Position numbers and translations under genes: made by a program
The notes under the pieces: model-generated
What the model was told of the DNA's origin: nothing
The model's database searches: none
What the model saw: the letters and a program-made list of their open reading frames with translations, nothing else
Assembly: GCF_047495875.1 (NCBI RefSeq)
Contig: NC_092459.1
Location: 94,101,560 to 94,165,559 of the forward strand
Direction: 5' to 3'
DNA: 64,000 bases
Source: Pithys albifrons albifrons
Taxonomy: Eukaryota; Chordata; Aves; Passeriformes; Thamnophilidae
Shown: piece after piece, positions 1 to 13,800 of the stretch
How positions within the stretch are numbered: position 1 is the stretch's first letter
How the letters are laid out: every line of letters starts with the position of its first letter

Positions 1-1785
1 CTGAAATTGTAATACATTCTCTAATGGTCCTGCTTTTTCCTCATTTCTTAGAGTGGAGTGCAGGGTAGTGGTCATTTACTTGTGATAAAAAGGGTGCCTA
101 AGAGAAATGTGCCTGTAACACAGTTGTATTGCTCTTCATGAAGTTTTACTTTCCTAATGACTAAAGATGGCATGATTTTTTTGTTCTAAAGTGGAATGTT
201 ATACTAGGGAATTTGTTCTTATATGCCAAAACCCTTTCAGAGTTTAGTAGTACTTATGCCTTGAAACTGGTGCTTTATGAATATATGCACACTTTTAACC
301 TGTTACAGAGTTTGTGCTGCATTTAGGTTATCTGTCTTGCACATCTCATTTTGGAAGACACATGAGTTCTTTTAGTTTTTCCAAGTCCACAGTCGTGACG
401 TATCTAAAGATTGCAGAGATGATACCAATACAAAACACTGCCAAACTAAAGAGGGCAGAGCAACAAAGCATAGTGCATGAAGGGGAAGCACTATACTCTT
501 CTCTCTTTCAAAGCATTGATTTTGTCTTTTTGTTTGCTTCAATGAGATGTACAGCCTAAATATCAAGTCTGTAAGCTTAAAATGGAGTGAAAAGTTATTT
601 GTTTCACTGAAAAAAAGCTGTTCTGCAAGAAAGATGCACAGCAAGTTCCACTGAGGGTGATTACTCAAGGAATTCATACTGACACAAGTATAAATGCTGC
701 AATTGTTGAGCAATTTCTTAGCAAGATAAACTATTGTAAACAAATAGATTGTAAGAGGTTTTATGCAGTAGCCTACATTTGTAAATGTAATGAAATTGTA
801 ATGGAAAGTAGCTATTAATTAGTGCTTTTCCAGTATTGGGAAATTTCCTTTTCTTTTACAGCATGTTTTGAAAAATCAAATCTATGATTTAGTGCTTCAG
901 TATTTGCATCACTATTGCTCTGGCCTGATAGGTCAGGTAACTTGTACTGCTTCCCTTGCTGAATTGAGGTGGAGGGGAAGCACAAACAAACAAAAACCAA
1001 AAATTATTTTTATACCTTTTACTTTTTAGAACTACTTTCTAAAGCTGTGCAGTTCAGTTGGCTATGAGTATCAAAAATGCACGGTTAGGAAAATCAAAAC
1101 TAGAGAGACAGATGAACAAAATTGTTTCTGCCATAGTTGGTAGTACAGTTCCTTGTTGAAAGAGGGATCAGAGATGGTGACTGTATTCTACCTCTTATCT
1201 ATTTTTTTTGTTTGTTTTAAGGAAGCCTAACTTAACTCAATAAGTCCTAATACTCCTACAATAGTGATAAACATTAAAGTACTAATAGACAATCAAAACT
1301 TCTGGAGGACAAGTACCTCTAAATTTTGCATCCTTGCTAACTTTAGAGAGGGTAGATTTGGATTAGATATGAGAAAGCAGTTCCTCACTAGTGGTGAGGC
1401 ACAGGAACAGGTTGCCCAGAGAAGCTGTGAATGCCCCATCCCTGGAAGTGTTCAAGGCCAGGTTGGATGGGTGAAGATGTCCCTATCCATGGCAAAGGGG
1501 TTGGAACTAGGTAAGACTTTTTCCAACTTCAGCAGTGCACTTCAGTGGTTTAACTGTAGTAACCACGATCCTGTCTAATATCTAGTTGTGCTTGAACCCC
1601 ATAAGAATAGTGTTCAAATTCAGTCATTTGATGTCTTAAGAAAATAATGTGAAATTAATGACTTTTTTTTCCCTCCCCTAAGTAGATGGGTTAGATTTCT
1701 TAATATGGTTGAATTTTGCATACTGTCACATTGTTGTTCTCTAGACCATACTTACAAATACTGAGATGTACTTGTTTTCTTACAG
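1..1785 (+). other. RCOR3: RCOR3 intron 1 (right part)
   Basis: AT-rich intronic DNA leading to the acceptor at 1785. The only element I recognise is the CR1 fragment near 1344-1532; short open frames here show no codon bias or homology that I can see. Confidence 0.8.
1344..1532 (+). mobile_element. CR1 LINE 3' fragment
   Basis: Shows the typical degraded CR1 3' end: a segment resembling CAGGTTGCCCAGAGAAGCTG, then CATCCCTGGAAGTGTTCAAG, GGCCAGGTTGGATGG and GGGGTTGGAACTAGGTAAGA. 5'-truncated and diverged. Ends are approximate. Confidence 0.85.
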
Positions 1786-1863
1786 GTGCCACAAAATATA
1801 CTGATAAAGATAATGGAGGGATGCTTGTATGGTCTCCATATCATAATATTCCAGATGCCAAGT
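1786..1863 (+). CDS. RCOR3: RCOR3 coding exon 2 (ELM2)
   Basis: The acceptor follows TTTTCTTACAG and the donor is GTAAGT at 1864. The exon starts with the last two bases of a Gly codon and ends one base into a Leu codon. It encodes [19 protein letters not shown] and continues into IPDAK, the conserved ELM2 segment. Confidence 0.96.
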
Positions 1864-4800
1864 GTAAGTCCTTGCCTGCTTAGGATTTTTGGTGCTTAAG
1901 TATAACTAAATCATTTCTGATGTGCCTGTTTGCTCTGTATTTTTCACACAGTGAAATTGCAAATTAGTAAATTAAACACAAAGCTTCTCTTTTAATTTTT
2001 TTTTTATTTAGAAAACTCCAAGGAAAGGAAAGATCACCTTCTCTTACTTTAGTTAAGTCTTTATTTCAAATCACACTGCCTATGTTGTATTGTCATCATC
2101 AGTGTCTGTGAAACCTTTAGATATTAATAAAAAAATAAAATATCTGAATATGAGAACCTGCTGCTTGAACTTTCTGGGAGAAGGAGTTGCAGTGTATAAA
2201 TTCAGAAAAAAAGTGTTAAGGCCCAGTTCAAGGGAAAATTATTATTGCTGTCATATAAGGAAAATTTGAATATTTTCTGCCTTCAAAAATGACCTGAAAT
2301 AGAGGAGTTATCTGACTGACTGTGATCAATTATCTGTTTAATCTAGTTTAAACCTGTCTCCTATGCTAGAATTTCCCATATGTAATATAGAGGAGTGAAC
2401 TTTGAGGATAGAACCATGAGAGCCTGGTTCTTAGGACAGTTTCTACCTAATACCAGTAGTTAGAAGTTTGTTTCCCTCTACATTTGAGAGAATGTACCTT
2501 CAGCTACTGCAGAACAGTTAGAAATAAAATACTCTACAACTGTGGTTATTAAACACTTTGTTTCTTTGAAGTACAATTAACTCCTTGCTGCAACACTTCA
2601 TGACAAGAACATCTCTTGTCCATTTGAATAAGAAGGATGTAATTATTTCCTTCTTTCAATCATGCTTCCTTTCAACTATGTAGTTGCCACTTAATTATGA
2701 ATTGTAGAAGGTAAATGGGTAGAGTTTTTCTTTTTTAAAAAGTAGGACTTAACTGCAAAGTGATGAAAAGTGTTCAATCCAGAGCTGGCTCTATTATAGC
2801 TAAATATGATTTTAAAAAATGTTATTGGTGAATTTGAAGACCTAATTATTGAACTTTCTTATCTTCTATTGGAAAATGACCTAATGTCATGGTTAAAATA
2901 AATGAAAACTATGTTGATATTGAGGCTATGCATCATCATTGATATAGGATCTCTTTAATTTGTAACATGTTTGGGAATACAACAGTAGAAGTAGTTCAAT
3001 TTAAAACTGACCCAGGAGTGGGTTTCAAAAAGGCATAACCTTTCAATAACTATCTAGTCTCTGATTTAAATAAATAAATTGAACCTCTTTGGTTTTGTTG
3101 TAGTAAAAATGGGAAAGAAAGCAGAATTAGCTTGTGTAAAAGGTTTATAAAATGTTGGCTTAAATTTAGCGGGTTTAGTTATTATTAATAAAGTTATGAT
3201 TATATTTAATGTTTTGGGGGACCTGGGCCTTTGCAGTGTGTCAAAGTGCAGGGAGGCTTTTCCCATGTTAGGTGGCTAATTCTGTGTCATGTAGCAGAGC
3301 TGGAAGTACTAAAGAATAATTCTGACATTTCTTTGTTACAGTGGACGAATATATAGCAATAGCAAAGGAAAAGCATGGATACAATGTGGAACAGGTAAGT
3401 GCTATGAAATGAGTGCTCATTTAAAGGATTTTTTTAATATAAAACTATAACACAACTCTTCTTTGGTTTTTTTTTCCTCTTGGTCACCATTAATTAACGC
3501 TGTTTCTCTTCAGGCACGGCAGCAAACACTGCAGTTAAATGGATCTGCATACAGTTGTGGTCTGGATTCTCTGCAAAAGATTGAACTCTTTGTTTTCATG
3601 ACATGCTCAGCTTGTAATGTGCAGTTTTGAAAGGTTTGGTATGTTTCTTGATACACTGGGCATGTCATGCAATTGTGTGTGTATATTTAGCTAAAGAATT
3701 TCTTAGGGAAGCAGCTTTCAAATTTAATGTTTAACACTAGAATGCAACTATGGTACCATTTTGAACCATTAATAGTGATAGGCACTGAAAAGATTTCTTG
3801 CATACTTAAAAAAAAAGGCAAACCAATTTTAGTTGAGCAGTTTTTTCAGAGGCAGGAAAACAGACTCAAATTCTGTGTTTCAAAGTAACAAAAAAGTTCA
3901 CTTTTTATTTAACAACCTTCAGTCATCATTCCTTAAATAGTACCGATAAAAATTTGCTGGTCTACACTTAGTTTTGTGGCAGTTTTCTTCATCAATTAAC
4001 CAATTTATATAAAAGTGAGGTTACCCACTGGGTAAATATATTTGGAGTACAAGTGAAAACAAGTTGTATGATCAAGTTTTGGAGGATGGAAGTTCATAAT
4101 AGCAAAGACTTGCTCATCAACTACCTGAAAAAGGCTGTCAGTGCTACAATGTCCAGAACACCTGTGGTTTGGTGATGTTTGTTTATGGCTTGACTTGTCT
4201 TAGGCAAGAGAGAGAACTGATGGATCTCAAGTCTAAAAGAGATGAATTTTCAAAATAACTTTTGATACAAAATACTGGGGGACTGTTCACAGTGAAATAG
4301 AAATTATCTTTGCAAGAGGTGCTTGTCACTTGCCATTTTAACAAGAAAAGAGATTTGCTGTATCCACCTTATTAGAAGATGTGAAATCACGGGGTTAGAG
4401 GGACAAACCACTGGTGATCATGTCTGTGCTGCATGATTGAAACTGAGTGGATTACGTTTCCCAATTCCCATACCAGACTTGGCATCAAATCTGTCAATGA
4501 TTCTCTGGCAGAAAGCCTAATAAGCATAAAATTATTTTAGAATATTGAGAAATGAAATTATATTAGAAAGTATATTTAAATTTCCATTCCTTATTAGGTG
4601 CACGTGACATGGAAGTGGCCGTGCTGTTATTTGTGGATTGGAGAGTTGTAGAAAGACCACTCTTACTTTGAACTTTCAGACTTGCATTTTGGATGATCCT
4701 CTGTCTGCTGAAAAGTATTTTTTCTTTTTTGAGTGGGCTGGTAATAAAGGCCTACAGGGAACTGTGTAGGTGATACATGCTTGTCAAGTAAGAAAACAGG

Positions 4801-7800
4801 TCAGATTTGAGCCTCTCAGCCTAATTCATGCTACTCTAGAATTCCTGCTGCCTTGCCAACCTTAAATTGTCTGGCTTTCATACTCTTAATAAAGTACAGA
4901 TGTGCCCACTGTCTCCAAAGAGAATTTTGTAACCTATAGTAAATAGCCAATAAAATTGTAAATATATTTTGAGAAGGGATTCTGATAGTAAAATTTTATT
5001 ATAAATAAATCTCCTGCTTTTATTAAACTTGTTGCAGCATTTTAGAAAGTTGACTAAATCCAAAGAGGGACTATTTCTTTTCAAAGGCTCTCGGCATGTT
5101 ATTCTGGCACAAACACAATATTGAGAAGTCCCTTGCGGATCTCCCTAACTTCACCCCTTTCCCTGATGAATGGACAGTTGAAGATAAAGTCCTATTTGAA
5201 CAAGCATTTAGCTTCCATGGAAAGAGCTTTCACAGGATCCAGCAAATGGTAAAGTAATATTTTAATCAGAAGCACTAAGTAGCTCAGATGCACTAAGAAC
5301 AAAGGCTCCTGTTGGGCTGAAACTTCATGTGTAAAAGATCCAGAAAGAACGTTGAATGAATGATTTAATTTAATTTAATTTAATTTCATCATGTCTCTTG
5401 GACATACAGCTTTTTCACCCTAATGAAAAGAGCATTCCCCTCCACTTTTTAAAAATGTACATAAAATACATCCCTCCTTTGCATCTTATTGATGCTTTTA
5501 AAATATTTTGTTTAAGGTTGTTGTAAATAGAGCAGAATTATAATTCTAGGTAGAATTTTAATTTTCAAAAGTACTAATATTTCAATGAATTCTTCTAGCT
5601 TCCAGATAAGACCATTGCAAGCCTTGTAAAATATTACTATTCTTGGAAAAAAACTCGCTCTAGGACGAGTTTGATGGATCGGCAGGCTCGAAAACTAGCG
5701 AATAGAAATAATCAAGGTGACAGGTAAGTTTTAGGTTCTTAAGTAGCTAAAGAGAGACTGAAGTCTTGCTAAGTAGAGATGGGGAGTAATTTCTAGCAAT
5801 TATGTTTCAGTGTGAACCATCTTTTTTAGGTCTGAGCATCTATTGTGATATCTCTGATTATACCAAGGGGTTTGGTACCTGTGATTTTAGAATTATCACT
5901 CCAGTCTGTGTGAGTTGTAATAACAGATTGGAGTGATTTAATGGATAACTGTAAAAACAGGGATTTAAAAAAACTGAAGTCTGGGAATGTGGTTTAGAAA
6001 TATTATCTACTGTGAGAAATCTAACCTTACATAACTGTGTGGGGAGGAGTGTGTTTTTGTGGACGTAGGGGTCTCTGGGATCTTTTTGTTTGTTTGGATT
6101 TTTTTTTAAGTAAGATAGAATTAAAACTGAAAGATCAACCACTGTAAAGATCTGTAGTGATTAGAAAGCCCGAGTATTTTTTTTATAACAGAACTTTATT
6201 TAAAATCTCCTTTTAGGAAACTTAGAACTGGTATTGGGCAGAGAGAATTGGAGCTCAAAATAGTTTCGTGTTGTCTTACACAGAAGGGAATAACATTTCC
6301 TCTAGTTACTATGAAATTACAATTATTTTGCACTTAGTATACTTGAGTATTGACTTGCACTTTTTAAAAGGTGGTATAATGTGTAGAATATATAAGTAAC
6401 AGAATCTATGTTTATATTGGAAAGTATAATTTTGTATCTATGGAAAACTGCATAACTGGAGCAAAAGGGTCTTGTTAATAATATGTTACCAAAATTAACT
6501 GCTGGAATCTAAAACTCATGTGCTTATTTAGTCACCCTATTTCTGAAAAATTACAGGCTAAAGTCAGTTTGCTTGTAATACACCATTTTGGGGGGGTTCT
6601 GGTAATAACTAGATTTTTTGTGTGTGTTTTTGCATTAATTTATGCAGAAATTATATTGTCAGAATGACTGGATTGGACCCAACTAAGTTGACTGTTTTCT
6701 TTTCAACCTTTTCTCTTTGACTGAGTTCAGCAGATTTCATTTCCTTCCCCCAAATTGCTGGATTTTGAGCACTTTGGTGAAAAAGCAATCCCACGCTTTC
6801 CCGTATATTGTGCCCTTATGCTCCCCACAGACTTTAACAAGGGTTTATTCACCTGGTGCAGTGGTTTGCAGATTGATCTATTAAAACTAATGGGGCAAAT
6901 GAAAGGTTATTTCTAGCCTTAGTGTAGCTGACCACATAAGGGTTCACACTGGCACAGGTGGTTGCATTGAAGAAAGCTGACACCAAAACTGTTGGCAGCG
7001 ATAACAGCATTGCTTAAAGTAACTTTGAAAGTATAGTTTAGGATTGCTTGTTTATCGTAATAGTTCTTGAAATTTAATGAAGAAAATGTGCTTGTAATGG
7101 CTGTCTTTTGAAAACTACAAATAAATTTGAGATGCCATATACTTAGATTAGGTATTTTAGTATAGATAATTCTCTTACCTGGTACATACATATATTTGGT
7201 TTTAAAAAAGTAGATAAAATGACTCTTTTATTGTAATCTGTCTTTAGTGATGATGACGTAGAAGAAACTCATCCAATGGATGGAAATGATAGTGATTATG
7301 ATCCCAAAAAAGAAGCCAAAAAGGAGGTAACAGAGAACTTAACAGTGAATGTCAGTTTGTTTGACTGCTGTGAATGTGATACTGTGAAGAATGAGTTGTG
7401 GTACAGAGGTTTACCTTGCAGCCTGCTGAAATCACAGGATCTTTAAGTGATCAAGATCTTGGCAATGTCTCATTGAAACAAAATTTTTTTCATATATTTT
7501 TGCTGTTTTGTGGATATAAACACGTCTCTTATTACCTCCACTGTGTCCTGAGAGATCTTCAAGTTTTGTAAGAAGTGTGTGCTCTGGCAACCTGGTAAAA
7601 CAGTATTTTCTCTGCATCAGTCTAGTTACTATGTTTAAAGTTTTACTGGTTGTGAATTGTTTGAATGAAAATGTTTTCTTTGAATTTTAAAATTAAATTA
7701 TGTTTTTCTAAGAACATCTTTGTTCAAAGCTACAGTGAGGCAATGCATTTCAACTAATATGTGGCTTTACTGAGATGCTTTCTACTAATAACTGTAGAAA

Positions 7801-10800
7801 AAAACATGTTTGTCACCTTAATGAGCACTTACTATTAGCTTTACAGAGAAATGCCATGTTCAGGGTGTGTTCAGGTTTTGGGGATATTTTGGGTTGTTTT
7901 TAAAAACAATGAGGTATTTATGAATAAAACTAGAAAAACACATTTGATTGGTTCCTTGATCAACTTAAGACACTTGTGATTTTCCTAAAATGTGTCAGTT
8001 CATGGTTCTTGAGAGTGAGAGGAGAGGTAGTGCAGGACTTCAGCACTCCCAGGAAGTGGTATCTCAGATTATTAATAAAACATTGCAGTTCAAACAAAAA
8101 TGATATTGAGTAAGAGACTGATAGGTTTAGGTTCTGTTCTGAGCTTTGCAGTGACCTTCAATGTATGACTTTATCTAACTGGCTCAGGGAGAAAAGGACA
8201 ATTACAATTATCCCTTTCTGTAAAAGAGTTTGGGATTGTTTTTCTTTTAATGTGTGGGACTATGTTTTTTTAGAACTTAAAATGTCACAAGGTCTAATAA
8301 CAAACCTTTTTACATTTCATTCTGCTACTGTAACAATGTTCTTCCTATCTAATGTTTTGAGTTGCTGCCTAAGCTGTGTCTAAATAAGAGCTATTTTGGT
8401 CAATTTACTTGGTTATTGTTTGACTCACTACATGCAGTCTAGAATGACAGTGTGTTGATGGACTTCTCAGAATGGGACAAATAGGTTTGTAGTTTCTGAT
8501 GAGCTACTTGCATTTCCATAAGATAATTTTGTGTTCTAATATTTCTGGTAAGATTTGCATGCTTTCACTTCCTAAGCAAAATACAAACCAAGTAGGCTAA
8601 TACAGAGCAATGGAAACTTCCTGTTACCAGAGCAAACTAAAATAAGCTAAAGTCTCTGGTTTGGCAAGACAAAATCTTGAGAGAATATTTTCACTTAACA
8701 CCTAGATTGAATAGACAGAAACTGCAATTTCATACTGAAAGAGCCATGCAGAACCAAAAAACAAATAGTGTAAATGGGGCAGAAGTAAACTTAACCATGG
8801 GATTTTTAGCTGTCAAAGATCTAAGACTCTATATTAATTTTCCAAGAAAGAGCACATATCTGAAGTTTTTATAAGATGGTCCCTGTGAAGCCTGTGAACT
8901 GGATAAAGATGTTACATTAGCTGGGAAGAGAATGTGGCAGAAAATCAAGTGTAGTAGAATAAAATACTGTTTCCTGATGTATACAATTCTGTAGAACATA
9001 ATAATAATGGCTGCTGCACTTTGTTGTCTGTTTGCTGTGATCAGATGGCCACCTCCTCTTAACCTGCATGGATGCCAGCAGGAAGGAGCAGTAGGGACCT
9101 GCTTGAAGTAGCACTTCTGTTCTGGTACTGAGCATTGTTCTGAATTGGAAAATCCTTGCAGAGAAACTAATTTTTGTGTCTCTGCTCCTGGTCTAAAGGA
9201 AACATAAAAACTTGCTCTGAGGGAGTCACATACACTCAGACTAGCTCTTGTGTATCAATGCCCATTGAAGACAAACCTGAAGTGTTTAGATGTCCAAACA
9301 TATCAAAACGGTAGTTAAAGAGATTTCATCTCTCTGAAATTCTGTTTTGTCTCCAAAAAGGCAAGCAAGAAAAACTTAAGTTTTCTAAATTACGTGAATT
9401 TTTATAGTAACTGCAGAAGTTTGTCCATTCTCTCTTTCAAACCTCAAAATCATCCCTCCTTCCTCCCAAAGCAAACACTATAATCTCTTTCTGTAGAGTG
9501 CATACTGCAGGTCTAAGTGTCACTTTACATTCTTGACTGTCCTGATTGACTTTGTGATTCTTCCCCCTAAATCTTTACCTGAGCTCTTCCTGTCTGACCA
9601 CAAATAAATGTGTAAAGTCACTGATTACTTGTTTAAACATGAGATATACATATATATTTTAAATATATATGTTTAACTTCTCTGTACATAAAAGATTCTC
9701 AATTCGTGCCCTCTTTCAGAGTATTCAGACTGAGATTTCTGTAACATTTATTGTGTTTGCAGCTATGTTAAAAAGTTTTAAAACCTGACCTTCTTTAGAC
9801 TAATGCAGGCTTATCCAGCAATGCCTGCTATGCTCCATCAACTCACCTGCAAGACTCATTTGGATACTACAGGCAGAGAAGGATGTTAGCTTACATTTTT
9901 TTTGTCATAGATATGATGTTGCAATGCTACATGGTACTTTATAAAGTTGTATACCAGGTACTGTTATTCTTTAATTATTTATTTCTTGTAAATTAAAGGG
10001 CAATAATGAGCAGCCTCTTCAGACCAGCAAAATAGGTCTGGGTAGAAGAGAGTATCAGAGCTTGCAGCATCGCCACCATTCGCAACGTTCCAAATGCCGT
10101 CCACCAAAAGGCATGTACCTGACCCAAGAGGATGTGATAGCTGTTTCCTGTAGTCCCAATGCAGCCAACACAATTCTTAGACAGCTGGATATGGAACTAA
10201 TCTCGTTAAAGCGACAGGTACCATGGGTTATTGGTCTTGGTTTCTTTTCATCTCAGTTTGTTCTGATTTGTAATGGTTTTGAAGAGTTATCTGTGAAGAT
10301 TCTGAAGCTTCTTTAATGTGAGTCTTCCTCATTTTATTCCAGAGTTATCACCACTTGCTGGACGCTTGCTATTCTTCAGTTTTGTTTTTTACATTCTTCT
10401 CTTCTTTTGTATAAAACTGAAGCAAGATGACTTCTTAAAAAAAAAATGGCAGGTGGAAGTATGGCATTAAAACAGTGCTACAGACTTGGGGGCTGGAAAA
10501 AATATAAAGTCACATTTTATTTTATTTTTTTTAACTTTATTATAAGTATTTGTGCGACAAGTGAGAATAAGACCAAAGAAGCAGAGGAAGTTACATTTAT
10601 TATACTTGAAATTACAGCTGTTTTTCCTTCCCCACATACCATGAAAGTATGTGAGGGGTGTTGAAATCATGGGCCTAATTATCTTCTCTGTTTGAATGAA
10701 TACGTTTTTTTCTAGTTCTTATTAAGTTTAGAAAAGCTGTGTAGTCTTCACCTTTAAGAGGACAATTGCATGCGCCCTTTGCATGAAGTTAAATTCTAGC

Positions 10801-13800
10801 ACTTAAAGATGTAACATGGATCTATTCAGCTTCTAAGGGTACAGCACTGTGTGCATGCTTATTTTCTAGGAGCAATGGGGCTACAAAGTCAAGGCTTATC
10901 TTTTGAAATTTTTGCCTCCATATAGGGCTGCCATGTTGCAAAATCATGGAGTGAATAAAGGATTTCATGGGGTTTTTGCTCCTTTAAATTCTTTTACAGG
11001 AGAAATACGCTTCTTTCTGTCACAGCAGGACTCTGGGGCTAAATAGCATAGGTGGGTTTCACTCTTTAGCCTAAGTGTAGGTGAGTTATAGCCTTGAGGT
11101 TGTGTTTCTCTTTTTTTTCTTGCAGTGATCTCAGAGATGCAGCCTTTGGAATCTCCCACTGAGTTGTCTGCTTTTGTGTCCATACTTAAGAACACTTGTA
11201 ATAGCTGTGCACCATAGTATGCAAAACTATTTTCTTACCTATGTTACCTTGTGTGCATCACTGTCAGATTTAAGTGGTTCATAGATATGTGTATATGCAA
11301 TTGGGAAGCTCTGTCCTTTTTGTAGACTAAGAAATATTTAAAATATTTTCAAGAATCACCCTTAAAGAAAATCGGAATGGTCTAAGGTCAATAAACACAA
11401 TCTGTCAGGAGCTAATTGGAAACATCCCATGAATATTCTCTTTTTTTGAGAAGAAGTTAATAAGTTAATGTGTGCAGTACATCTTGTGTTTCTAAGAATC
11501 AAGTTTTGTATCTAGAGTAATCTTCATTCTTCAGGAACATATGCATCATTATAAAAACTTGCTTATTATGTCCAACTTTTAATATTCTTGCAGACAAACT
11601 ATTCTTTTCAAAGACTGGCTTTAATATTTTTTTCCATAGTAAACTGTGCTGTGGTTTTTGGTTGTTTTTTGTGGTTTTAAATTTTTTTTTAAAAAAACAG
11701 TTAAACGTAGTGAAGCCTTAAACCATAATATTTCTCTTTCTAACTTAGGAGGTACACTTGTGGCAATCCTAGTGAAGATATATGTGTAAAGTGACCAACT
11801 TTCTTTGTGGAGCTGATTAACTTTGTTGTTTTTGACCAAGGTTCAAAATGCTAAGCAAGTAAACAGTGCACTTAAACAGAAAATGGAAGGCGGGATTGAA
11901 GAATTCAAACCTCCTGAGGTAAATCAGAATAAATATTAAAACTTGTGGCCTTGCAGTTGCATTAGTGGGAAGCTGCATAAATGTGTTTTGCTGCAGCAGA
12001 GTTTCAGCAGCAGCTTAAACAGAATCCATTGACTTACATGCAGGGGTGAGTCTGGCTTCTTGACAAGAAATTAGTTGTAGGTTTTTTATGGCAACTGGCT
12101 GAATAAAGAAGCAGAAAAAACTGAAACATCATGTCTGTTCATAGTAATAGGGAGCTGAAATTTAGCCCTTATAGGTGGGGAGGGGGTGGGGGGGTTGGAT
12201 TAAAAATAGATAGTGTAGATTGCCAGCAATAAATTCTATGTACTGTGTGAAAACATTACTATATATACATTTGTGCATGTGAAGTAAATGATTCATTACA
12301 GCTGAAGTATTCTCTTTGCTGGTTTTAAAGGCTTGTGTATGCAACATAATGTGAATGTGAAATGCTCTAGACACTAAGTCCTAACAGTTTAGATAAAGGT
12401 AACTATAAATTCTAATTCTGTCTGCATAAAGATCTTTAGCTGGTGCATAAGTTATGATATACCTTATACTAAGAACTGCAGTAAAACAGAGATAAAACTA
12501 CTGGTATAGTTTTAAGCTCAAATTCATAAATACTACTTCCTCTTCATGAGACTCATATTAAACTATTAAGTTACAGTTTATAAGCAAGAAATTTGTACCT
12601 ATTTTGTAAAGCGCAGTGCAAGTAAAATATATTGCTTAAATATTTTGTAGCTGTTGAAACAATTTGATGTTCTTTGTGCCATTTTTTCTAATTTTAATAG
12701 TCTAATCAGAAAATCAATGCCCGTTGGACCACAGAAGAGCAGCTTCTTGCAGTACAAGGTATGTTAATAGTAGCAGCAAGTCGAGATCTGATGCAAAGGA
12801 TTTGCAGAGGTACTCAGGCTTATATTTGTATTTTCTCTAATGAAAAGCTAAAATTTATCTGGTCACCGGGAGAGTAGCAAAACTAGGGAGAATATTTAGG
12901 GCATTCATTCAAGCAACATGACACTAGTCTTTCTGTTAACCCATATTAAATACCAAAGAGAAAAGCTAAGCAGGGTTTAACATCTGTATTAGTACCAGAA
13001 AGTCCTTTTGATCGTCTTCTAAATCACCTTATGTGAATTTCTCAAAAGTGGAAGACTGAAGTACTAAAATTTGAAACAAATATTTAAGACTTTTCCATAT
13101 TCTTAAAGTAGGAAAAACCAGATGTAAATCTGCATTACAGTTGCTTTTCTCTGTTCATGAGGAAACAAGAGAACAGATATCTACACAGTAGAGTCTGAAG
13201 CTGGATATGGATACTTAATTAACAGTTTCATTGGAAAAAACCAGCATTTTCTAGTAGTCTATTCATACAGCTAACTTGCATTTATTTCAGTTTAATAAAG
13301 GAAAACAGACTCTTGTCTTGCTTTAACGTGCACTGCCCAATCAAGGAACATGTAAGGGAAATAACACCTGGAGGTGCTGTCTTGAAGACACTATATATTG
13401 ACTCACTTCTATGAGACGTGTTTTATAAAGATTATATATCTGCTTTATTTCTCTGTATTTGCATCTCCAAACCATTCTCTGTCCTAAGTTCATCCTCTCA
13501 GTATTGCAAAATAGGTCATAATTTTGTTCCCAAATGCAACTGAAGGGGATGCCTGTCTTTACTATGATAGTCTAGTACATAGAATGCTTGCTAGAGAAGT
13601 GGGGGAAATCCAGGGTCATGCTGTGTGCCTTAGCATGAAAAGTTTCAAGCCTCTTGCCTTATCATAGTTTAGTTATCAAAGTTCTCCCTAACCATAGTTT
13701 GGGAAGTCATAAGAATACATTCAGCTTTTGTTAAACTGTGGAACTGACAAGATAAACAACAAAAGTGGAGCATGGACAAAAGGGAGTGAGGGTCGGTGGT

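Larger units (their letters stand above)
10218..12700 (+). other. RCOR3: RCOR3 introns 7 and 8
   Basis: Intron DNA around the exon at 11841-11918. Apart from the G-rich run at 12176-12198, nothing distinctive was seen. Confidence 0.7.

Noticed and set aside
3504..3560. Acceptor-like TTTCTCTTCAG followed by open sequence after RCOR3 exon 3
   Set aside because: Using it would break the conserved join to exon 4 at 5087 (VEQ to ALGMLFW), and no matching donor is nearby.
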